Assembly: GCA_007695205.1 (NCBI GenBank)
Contig: REEF01000643.1
Coordinates: 1 to 8,853, forward strand
Direction of reading: 5' to 3'
Source of the DNA: Planctomycetaceae bacterium
GTDB lineage: Bacteria > Planctomycetota > Planctomycetia > Pirellulales > Pirellulaceae
DNA length: 8,853 bases
Shown here: positions 1-6,096 of the stretch, piece after piece
How the letters are laid out: every line of letters starts with the position of its first letter
Position numbering within the stretch: the stretch's first letter is position 1
The notes under the pieces: model-generated
Database searches by the model: none
Told to the model about the DNA's origin: nothing
What the model saw: the letters and a program-made list of their open reading frames with translations, nothing else
Made by a program: the position numbers and the translations under genes

Positions 1-1
1 C

Positions 2-268
2 CATGGTGCGGACCAAGCGAAACCGCGTCTGGACATCGGTCTGGGGGCGCTCAGCCGATACATCCATCCGGGGCAAGCTCGCACCAGTCCGCTGATCTGG
101 CACATCTTCGGCCGCAACACCTCGCGACCCTGGGACGAGGCTACGAACGAACTCGCGGCCAAGCCGATCCCCCCGGACCAGGTCGAGCCGTTGACCAGCG
201 AGCAGAAGAGGCTGTTCATTGAATGGATCGATCTAGGCGCGCCCTGGGACGCGCTCATCGACCACTAG
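2..268 (+). CDS. C-terminal fragment of an HzsA-related / planctomycete c-type cytochrome-like protein (5' end outside window)
   Basis: The frame starting at base 2 is open from the left edge to a TAG at 266-268, giving 88 residues of a gene that begins outside the window. Two stretches are informative: SPLIWHIFGRNTSRPWD in the middle and RLFIEWIDLGAPWDALIDH at the end. The final 'WIDLGAPWD' type ending, preceded by an acidic/basic helix (LTSEQKRLFIEW), is typical of the C-terminal cytochrome-like domain of large secreted planctomycete proteins. The 'SPLIWH-(L/I)-(Y/F)GR' stretch recalls proteins annotated as hydrazine synthase alpha-subunit (HzsA)-related. That assignment is from memory of the family. 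No CXXCH haem motif lies in the visible part, so haem binding cannot be shown here. The stop is 17 bases before the next gene's start, so it is probably the upstream operon member. It could equally be the tail of another c-type cytochrome-domain protein. Confidence 0.7.
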   Translation, partial: HGADQAKPRLDIGLGALSRYIHPGQARTSPLIWHIFGRNTSRPWDEATNELAAKPIPPDQVEPLTSEQKRLFIEWIDLGAPWDALIDH

Positions 269-270
269 CA

Positions 271-276
271 AGAAGG
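271..276 (+). promoter_or_regulatory. Ribosome binding site AGAAGG that favours the GTG start at 286
   Basis: AGAAGG lies in the 17-base gap after the upstream stop codon and is separated by 9 bases from GTG at 286-288. It is the only good Shine-Dalgarno match near the candidate starts of the FG-GAP protein. The ATG at 328 is preceded by pyrimidine-rich sequence with no purine run at the right distance. The ATG at 223 lies inside the upstream gene. Confidence 0.6.
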
Positions 277-285
277 ACTCCGAAC

Positions 286-1983
286 GTGATCATACGTCTA
301 TCTGAATGGACTTTTTTCCGTGGCCGCATGCCAAGCCATTTCACCACATTCGTCGTGTTCCTGGTTATCGGACTCGTCGGCCTTAACACCACGCTTCGCG
401 CAGCAGAACCTCCGTTGCCCATCTTTACGGACGTGACGGAGCAAGCGGGTTTGGACTTTAAGCACGGTTTTGGTGATGACAATTTGAGTAACATCGTGGA
501 AGGCACGGGCTCGGGCGCCGTGTTCTTCGACTATGATGGCGATGGCTGGCTGGATATTTACCTGCCCAACGGGGCCTGGCATCCGGACGTCAGTGACAAT
601 CGCGGTCGGCGATATCGAGGCCAGTTGAAGAACCGGCTGTATCGCAACAACCGCGATGGGACGTTCACCGACGTGACGGACGAAGCGGGTGTCGGAGACA
701 TGGGTTTTAGCTTCGGCGCGTCGGCGGCCGATTTCGATGGCGACGGGCATGTGGATCTGTACGTGCTGAACTACGGCCCGAACGTCCTGTACCGCAACAA
801 TGGTGACGGGACCTTTACCGACGTGTCGCGTAAGTCGGGGTTGGACAATGCCAACTGGAGCCTGGCGGCACCCTGGTTCGACTTCGACGGCGACGGCCGC
901 CTGGATGTGTATGTGGTGAATTATTTGGAATACGATGCGGGCAAGTTCCGCTCGTTCTATGCGGCGGCGGGATATCCGGGACCGCTCAGCTACAGCGGCC
1001 AGCCCGATGCGTTGTACCGCAACAACGGCGACGGGACGTTCACCGAAGTGACCAAGGAGGCGGGCGTTTTCAACCCGAACGGACGCGGGATGAGTGTGGC
1101 GGTCGGTGACTTGAACAACAACGGCCTGCTGGACATCTACGTGGCCAACGACGCGATGGAAAATTATCTGTATCGCAACCAGGGCGACGGCACCTTTGTC
1201 GAAGAGGCATTGATTTTAGGCCTGGCGTTCGGCGAAGGTGGTCAGGGCGTTTCGTCGATGGGGCCGGTGTTTGGCGATGTCAATCGCAACGGGCTGCTCG
1301 ACATCTTCATCCCTGACATGACTTACGGCTGCTTGATGATGAACCGGGGTGAATTCTTCCAGGACCGCACGGCGCAAGCACGCATCGCGGTGGTCTGCGG
1401 CCAATATATCGGCTGGGGCGGCCTACTGTTCGATTACGATAACGACGGCTACCTGGATTTGTTCGTCGCCAACGGAAACGCACATTTCGAATACCCCCAG
1501 CACGACGTGCTGTTACGAAATGATGGAACAGGCAACTTTGTCGATGTGGCAGACCAATCGGGCGACTACTTTCGTCAGCGGTACGTGGGCCGTGGCGCCG
1601 CCTACGCGGACTTTGACAACGATGGCGATCTGGATCTGCTGATCGCCAACCTGAACGATCGACCGCGACTGCTGCGAAACGATGGCGGGAACCGTCGGAA
1701 CTGGATCAAGGTGATCGCCAAATTGCCCAACGGCCGATCCGATGCGATCGGAGCGCGGATCACGGTCCGAGCGGGCGATCTGGTGCAGTTCCACGATCTG
1801 ATTCCCACCACCGGTTATCTGTCCCAGGTCGATCCGCGTCCTCACTTTGGTTTGGGCGACGCTCAGCAGGTGGATTCCATCGAGATCCGCTGGCCGGACC
1901 AGACTCGGACGACGCTGGAAGATATCGAAACGAATCAAATTCTTACCGTGATCCAAGAGGCTCCAGAGGAAAGCTCACCATGA
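286..1983 (+). CDS. Secreted FG-GAP/VCBS repeat protein with C-terminal ASPIC/UnbV domain (CRTAC1-like)
   Basis: This is a 565-residue protein if started at GTG 286, chosen for the AGAAGG site 9 bases upstream. ATG 328 (551 residues) is the alternative. A hydrophobic segment (FVVFLVIGLVGL) followed by LRAAEPP indicates a Sec signal peptide, so the protein is exported. Seven D-x-(D/N)-x-(D/N)-G calcium-loop motifs start near residues 82 (DYDGDGWLDIY), 149, 199, 275, 331, 383 and 442. Most are followed by an LYRN(N/Q)xDGTF strand motif. This is the FG-GAP/VCBS pattern of a beta-propeller, as in integrin alpha and CRTAC1 proteins. From about residue 472 (NWIKV) to the end the sequence matches ASPIC/UnbV, with IGARI, GYLSQ, HFGLG and a terminal IRWP strand. 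There is no CXXCH motif, and only two cysteines were noticed, in GCLMMN and VVCGQ. The family is abundant in planctomycetes, usually with no known biochemical role. Adhesion, calcium-dependent scaffolding or association with the cytochrome encoded next are inferences. Its stop overlaps the next start as ATGA, implying translational coupling. Confidence 0.9.
   Translation: MIIRLSEWTFFRGRMPSHFTTFVVFLVIGLVGLNTTLRAAEPPLPIFTDVTEQAGLDFKHGFGDDNLSNIVEGTGSGAVFFDYDGDGWLDIYLPNGAWHPDVSDNRGRRYRGQLKNRLYRNNRDGTFTDVTDEAGVGDMGFSFGASAADFDGDGHVDLYVLNYGPNVLYRNNGDGTFTDVSRKSGLDNANWSLAAPWFDFDGDGRLDVYVVNYLEYDAGKFRSFYAAAGYPGPLSYSGQPDALYRNNGDGTFTEVTKEAGVFNPNGRGMSVAVGDLNNNGLLDIYVANDAMENYLYRNQGDGTFVEEALILGLAFGEGGQGVSSMGPVFGDVNRNGLLDIFIPDMTYGCLMMNRGEFFQDRTAQARIAVVCGQYIGWGGLLFDYDNDGYLDLFVANGNAHFEYPQHDVLLRNDGTGNFVDVADQSGDYFRQRYVGRGAAYADFDNDGDLDLLIANLNDRPRLLRNDGGNRRNWIKVIAKLPNGRSDAIGARITVRAGDLVQFHDLIPTTGYLSQVDPRPHFGLGDAQQVDSIEIRWPDQTRTTLEDIETNQILTVIQEAPEESSP
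1965..1970 (+). promoter_or_regulatory. Ribosome binding site AGAGGA for the decahaem cytochrome gene
   Basis: AGAGGA sits 9 bases upstream of ATG 1980, inside the last codons of the FG-GAP gene. Together with the ATGA stop/start overlap at 1980-1983 it fixes the start of the cytochrome gene and suggests coupled translation. Confidence 0.6.
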
Positions 1984-4853
1984 ACCGCATGGTTATTCGC
2001 TACGCATCGGCCGCCTGTTTCGCTTGGCTGTGGTGCGTCGGCCTGGTCGCACCCGGTACGGCCCAGGCCCCTTACGCCAGCCAACCGTATTACGTGGGCA
2101 ACCAGGAGTGTGCCCAATGCCATCAAGGCGCGGGCATGGGGTATCAGCAGAGTCTGTGGTGGCTGTCGCAACATGCCAAAGCCTATGCATCGCTGGCGAT
2201 GCCCGAATCGAAACAGATCGCTCGGCTGAGCGGCATCCCGGTCGAGCCGCAGCAATCGCCGATCTGCCTGGGGTGCCACTCGACCAGTGCCGAGTCGGAG
2301 GATTGGGAGCGGGAAGACAGTTTCCACCTGCAGCACGGCGTCCAGTGCGAAAAATGCCACGGGGCGGGCAGCGAGTACATGGACGAGTCGGTGATGCGGA
2401 GCCGCGAAGCGTCGCTGGCCGCCGGGCTGATCATCCCCACCAAAGACGATTGCATGGTTTGCCATATCGAGAAAGGCTCGCACGACGCGGTGCTGGGGCC
2501 TTCGAACTTCGACGTCGACAAAGCCTGGGAAAAGATCGCGCACCCCACACCACGGCGGTGGAGCTACTCGAAGCCGCCGGAATTACCAACCGGCGATCCC
2601 GACCTTCCGCAGATCACCGGATCGCATGCGTGTGGCGAGTGCCATGCGGGGCCGGAAAGCGGGTATCAGTACAGCTTGTGGTTGGACAGCGCTCATGCCA
2701 ACGCCTATGCCACATTGGCGACGCCCCGCGCGAGAGAGATCGCTCGCCAAGCCGGGATCGAAACCGACCCGATGGTCACCACCGACTGCCTGAAATGCCA
2801 TACCACCGCACACTACGATGCGGCGGGCGGTGCCCAGGCGGGCTACCAGTGGTTCGAGGGCGTGGGGTGCGAGGCCTGTCATGGCGCCGGTAGCGATTAT
2901 TCGCCGGAACACATCATGCGCGATTCACGCCTGGCCAGCCTTGCCGGACTGAAGACCGTCACCCACGACACCTGCCTGTCCTGCCACGAGAACGCTCACG
3001 GGAAACCGTTCGATGTCGAAGAAGCATGGCAGCAGATCTTGCATCCTACCAAGCTGCCCCCACCCGCAGAGGAACCCCAATACAAAACGCCGCAGATTCT
3101 GGCTTTTCATCCGAGCGGCTTCGAGCTGTACGTCGCATGCGAAGCGGCCAACGCGGTGGCGGTCGTGGATGTCGCCAGCCGATCCAAGGTGGCGGAGATC
3201 CCGGTGGGAGGCCAACCGAACGACGTGACGTTCCATCCGGAGGGGAACTGGGCCTACGTCAGCAACCGGCTGGACGATACCGTGTCGGTGATCGATGTGG
3301 CAGCCCGCGAGGTCGTGGCCACCATCCCGGTGGGCAACGAGCCGCAAGGCTTGCTGACCGACCGCGAGGGAAAACTGCTCTACGTGCTGAACTCGTCCAT
3401 CGACAGCATTTCCGTGATCAACACCCGGTCGCTCCGGGAGGTCAAGCGTTTGGAAGCCAGCCGCAACCCTTGGGCTCTGGCGCTGTCGCCCGATGGATCG
3501 CAGATCCTGGTCGCCAATGCGTTGTCCCGCATCATGCCTTTCCGCGAGCCGCCTCTGTCCGAGGTGACGGTGATCGATACGGACCGTGCGGTGGTCGAGT
3601 ACCGGCGCGAGGTGCCGGGTGCGAACCTGATGATCGGCGTCGACTGGCATCCCAGCGGCGAGTACGGCTTGGCTACCCTGAACCGCACCAAGAACATGGT
3701 GCCCATGACCCGGTTGCTGCAGGGCTGGACGATCACCAACGGACTGGCCGTCGTGTGGCGGGACGGCCGAGTCGATCAGGTGCTGTTGGACGAACCCACG
3801 ATGGCTTTCCCGGACCCCACCAGTGTCGCGATCACGCACGATGGAAATTTCGCCTTGGTGACCAGTTCCGGATCGAACCGCATCGCGGTGGTGGATTTGC
3901 AGAAACTGATCGCGATGCTCCAGCAGGCGACCGATGACCAGCGCCAGCGGATTATCCCCAATCACATGGGCAAGGCCACCGAGTTTGTGGTCAAGCACTT
4001 GGAGACGCGCGACAGCCCGCGAGGCATCCGGATCGCACCGGACGGGCGTACGGCCTGGGTCGCCGATGCCTTGGACGATTCGTTGGGCATCATCGATCTG
4101 CAGCAGATGGAGATCGTCGGTCGAGTCGACTTGGAGGGGCCCCAGGAGATCACCAAGGCCCGCTTCGGAGAGCGTCTGTTCCATAGCGGAAACAACACAT
4201 TTCAACGCCAGTTTTCCTGCAAAAGCTGTCATCCCAACGGCCATATCGACGGTTTGACTTACGATATCGAGGCGGATGGGATCGGCTTCAATCCGGTCGA
4301 CAACCGGACGCTTCGAGGCATCTTGGATACGGCGCCGTTCAAGTGGGAAGGCTCGAATCCCAGTCTGTCCCGCCAGTGTGGTGCCCGGCTGGCCGTGTTC
4401 TTCACTCGCATCCAGCCGTTCGACGCCGAGGAGTTGGCGGCTGTGGATCACTTCGTCTGCACCATCCCGCGTCCGCCCAACCGGTACCGCCCGCTGGGCG
4501 CTCCGCTGACCGAAGCCCAGCGGCGAGGCAAGATGATGTTCGAACGGACGCATACCAACGACGGACAGCGCATCCCGGAACTGGGCCGGTGCATCACGTG
4601 TCATCCGCCACCGATGTTCACCGACCGCCAGTTGCACGATGTGGGCACGCAGATGTGGCTGGACACGCACGGTGTGTTCGACACGCCGCACTTGAACAAT
4701 ATCTACGATTCCGCGCCCTACCTGCACAACGGAATCGCCGAAACCCTGGAAGAGATTTGGACCAAGTATAATGACGAGGACAAACACGGGGTGACCAACG
4801 ACATGACCAAGGACCAGTTGAACGATCTGATCGAATACCTCAAGACCCTTTAG
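1980..4853 (+). CDS. Secreted decahaem cytochrome: duplicated cytochrome c554-like tetrahaem modules, YVTN beta-propeller, MauG/CCP-like dihaem domain
   Basis: This 957-residue protein starts with a signal peptide (CFAWLWCVGLVAPG, likely cleavage near AQA at about 30). Ten CXXCH c-haem motifs begin at residues 44, 96, 123, 158, 218, 270, 297, 332, 747 and 871. The first eight form two tandem four-haem modules whose haem spacing (52, 27, 35) is identical, offset by exactly 174 residues. Both share CHGAG at the third haem and a Gly-Tyr-Gln...Leu-Trp stretch after the first, so they arose by duplication and resemble cytochrome c554-type domains. Residues about 365-740 are YVTN/lactonase-type propeller blades, for example VAEIPVGGQPNDVTFHP and VVATIPVGNEPQGL. 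Residues about 740-957 carry CKSCHPNG and CITCHPP, each followed by a related segment (NRTLRGILDTAPFKWEG and TPHLNNIYDSAPYLHNG). This is the pattern of dihaem bacterial cytochrome c peroxidase/MauG proteins. C800 and C827 lie between these haems and could form a disulphide. Known relatives reduce peroxide or oxidise a protein or small substrate. The reaction here is unknown. It overlaps the previous gene by four bases and ends 13 bases before the next. Confidence 0.93.
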   Translation: MNRMVIRYASAACFAWLWCVGLVAPGTAQAPYASQPYYVGNQECAQCHQGAGMGYQQSLWWLSQHAKAYASLAMPESKQIARLSGIPVEPQQSPICLGCHSTSAESEDWEREDSFHLQHGVQCEKCHGAGSEYMDESVMRSREASLAAGLIIPTKDDCMVCHIEKGSHDAVLGPSNFDVDKAWEKIAHPTPRRWSYSKPPELPTGDPDLPQITGSHACGECHAGPESGYQYSLWLDSAHANAYATLATPRAREIARQAGIETDPMVTTDCLKCHTTAHYDAAGGAQAGYQWFEGVGCEACHGAGSDYSPEHIMRDSRLASLAGLKTVTHDTCLSCHENAHGKPFDVEEAWQQILHPTKLPPPAEEPQYKTPQILAFHPSGFELYVACEAANAVAVVDVASRSKVAEIPVGGQPNDVTFHPEGNWAYVSNRLDDTVSVIDVAAREVVATIPVGNEPQGLLTDREGKLLYVLNSSIDSISVINTRSLREVKRLEASRNPWALALSPDGSQILVANALSRIMPFREPPLSEVTVIDTDRAVVEYRREVPGANLMIGVDWHPSGEYGLATLNRTKNMVPMTRLLQGWTITNGLAVVWRDGRVDQVLLDEPTMAFPDPTSVAITHDGNFALVTSSGSNRIAVVDLQKLIAMLQQATDDQRQRIIPNHMGKATEFVVKHLETRDSPRGIRIAPDGRTAWVADALDDSLGIIDLQQMEIVGRVDLEGPQEITKARFGERLFHSGNNTFQRQFSCKSCHPNGHIDGLTYDIEADGIGFNPVDNRTLRGILDTAPFKWEGSNPSLSRQCGARLAVFFTRIQPFDAEELAAVDHFVCTIPRPPNRYRPLGAPLTEAQRRGKMMFERTHTNDGQRIPELGRCITCHPPPMFTDRQLHDVGTQMWLDTHGVFDTPHLNNIYDSAPYLHNGIAETLEEIWTKYNDEDKHGVTNDMTKDQLNDLIEYLKTL

Positions 4854-4866
4854 AACGAGTGGAACT

Positions 4867-6096
4867 ATGAGCGCCATGAAACTTCTTGTATCACGCTGGC
4901 CGACGCGGTTGGCAGCCAGTCTGATCCTGGCCGCCGTTTGTGCGACGGCGGCCCCCGTCCGCTCGGCTGCCGCCGACGAAGCCGCCGCCGTCCTTGCGGC
5001 CGACGCAACGGCCGACGGACCGGCTATCGAGGAAATCACCGATCAACACCTGCCCTTCATCTATACCGAATGGGAGCATTTCACCACGGCCGACGGGCTG
5101 CCGCACGATCACATCTTTGTCGTCAAGGCGGATGGATATCGGGTCTGGGTGGGCACCGACGACGGCTTGGCCTGTTACGACAAACGCACGGGCAAGTTTC
5201 AAACCTGGAAGGAGGAGGACGGGCTACCTTGGCGGGTGGTTACCGCGCTGGACGTCGACCGCAAAACGGGCGATCTGTGGATCGGGCTGTTCGGCGGCGG
5301 ATTGGCCCGGTACAGCGCCGGCCGCTTCGATCACTTCAACCAGTTGAACAGCGGGTTGGTCAACGACGTGGTCTACGGCGTAGCGGTCGAGAACAACCAT
5401 GTCTGGGCCGCAACCACGGCGGGGGCCAGCCGGTACAACACGGTGACCCGGAACTGGGAAATCTTCACCGAAAAGAACGCCCCGATGGAGGAGATCTGGA
5501 ACTATGGGGTGTCGTACAATGACGGCATGGTCTACCTGGCTGTCTGGGGCAGTGGAGTTCTGGAGTTCGACGTGACCACCGAACGCTGGAACGTTTACCT
5601 GCCTACTGACGGCGAGATGGAGATCAATCTGTATCGCGATGATGGCATCGTGCACGTGATCACCACCGGCACCAGCTATGTCGACAAGATCTTGTGGATA
5701 TCGACCTACTTTGGGGCGAGCCGCTACGACGGTCGCAATTGGCGAGGCTACTACGCTCACGAGACCGGGCTACCCAATGATTTCATCCCTTCCGTCAAAG
5801 GTCGCAGCGCAAACGAAGCTTGGTTCGCGACGGATCGAGGTGCGGGAGTGATCGTCGACTTTCCCACCGACACCTGGGTGACCTACACGAGGGATCCCGT
5901 CACGCAGCGGGGCCAGGCGGTGATTCAGCGCGGCGAGCGGGTTCTGAAGACGGTCGACTTGGAACGCTGCCTGCCGCATAATTTCTGTAACTGGATTGAG
6001 TTTGATGGCGACGACGTGTGGGTCGCAACCTCGAAAGGGCTGGCTCGCGCACGCGGTACCGGGTATTATCCCCGATTGAAGGAGGTGAAGCCGTGA
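4867..6096 (+). CDS. Secreted stand-alone seven-motif Reg_prop-type beta-propeller protein
   Basis: This 409-residue protein starts at ATG 4867, 13 bases after the cytochrome stop. The upstream purines (GAGTGGAA) form only a weak ribosome site, and ATG 4876 (Met4) is an alternative. A basic start and long Ala/Leu core (RLAASLILAAVCATAAPVRSAAA) form a signal peptide. Seven blade motifs of the type (V/L/A)W-x-(G/A/S)-T-x-x-G begin near residues 93 (VWVGTDDGLACYD), 137 (LWIGLFGGGLARYS), 179 (VWAATTAGASRYN), 222 (VYLAVWGSGVLEFD), 276 (LWISTYFGASRYD), 318 (AWFATDRGAG) and 384 (VWVATSKGL). Several blades are preceded by a GLPxD-type turn. These are the Reg_prop blades best known from periplasmic sensor halves of hybrid two-component kinases. 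No transmembrane helix after the propeller, kinase or DNA-binding domain is present, so it is a free periplasmic propeller. A CLPHNFC cysteine pair precedes the last blade. It overlaps the next gene as GTGA. A ligand-sensing or partner-binding role beside the binding protein is inferred. An enzyme role cannot be excluded. Confidence 0.85.
   Translation: MSAMKLLVSRWPTRLAASLILAAVCATAAPVRSAAADEAAAVLAADATADGPAIEEITDQHLPFIYTEWEHFTTADGLPHDHIFVVKADGYRVWVGTDDGLACYDKRTGKFQTWKEEDGLPWRVVTALDVDRKTGDLWIGLFGGGLARYSAGRFDHFNQLNSGLVNDVVYGVAVENNHVWAATTAGASRYNTVTRNWEIFTEKNAPMEEIWNYGVSYNDGMVYLAVWGSGVLEFDVTTERWNVYLPTDGEMEINLYRDDGIVHVITTGTSYVDKILWISTYFGASRYDGRNWRGYYAHETGLPNDFIPSVKGRSANEAWFATDRGAGVIVDFPTDTWVTYTRDPVTQRGQAVIQRGERVLKTVDLERCLPHNFCNWIEFDGDDVWVATSKGLARARGTGYYPRLKEVKP
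6079..6086 (+). promoter_or_regulatory. Near-perfect Shine-Dalgarno AAGGAGGT fixing a GTG start
   Basis: AAGGAGGT is followed by a 6-base spacer and GTG at 6093-6095. It is the strongest ribosome site in the window and decides the start of the binding-protein gene against the longer frame that opens with ATG at 6018 inside the preceding gene. From the GTG the protein begins with a good signal peptide; the longer form would bury it behind 25 arginine-rich residues. Confidence 0.8.

Noticed and set aside
655..1196. DNA repeats encoding LYRNNGDGTF
   Set aside because: The near-repeated DNA is explained by repeated propeller blades in the FG-GAP protein and is not an independent repeat element.
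2024..2893. 289-codon + strand frame inside the cytochrome gene
   Set aside because: It is an out-of-frame, Arg/Gly-rich translation; the haem motifs and tandem repeats are in the other frame.
2925..5039. 704-codon open frame on the - strand opposite the decahaem cytochrome gene
   Set aside because: It lies antisense to a gene with ten haem motifs, signal peptide and clear domains. Its translation is rich in His, Arg, Asp and Gln with no recognisable domain, as expected of the antisense shadow of GC-rich codon usage.
6018..6092. 25-codon upstream extension of the binding protein from ATG 6018
   Set aside because: It lies inside the preceding gene, and the AAGGAGGT site with a 6-base spacer points to GTG 6093, from which a normal signal peptide begins.
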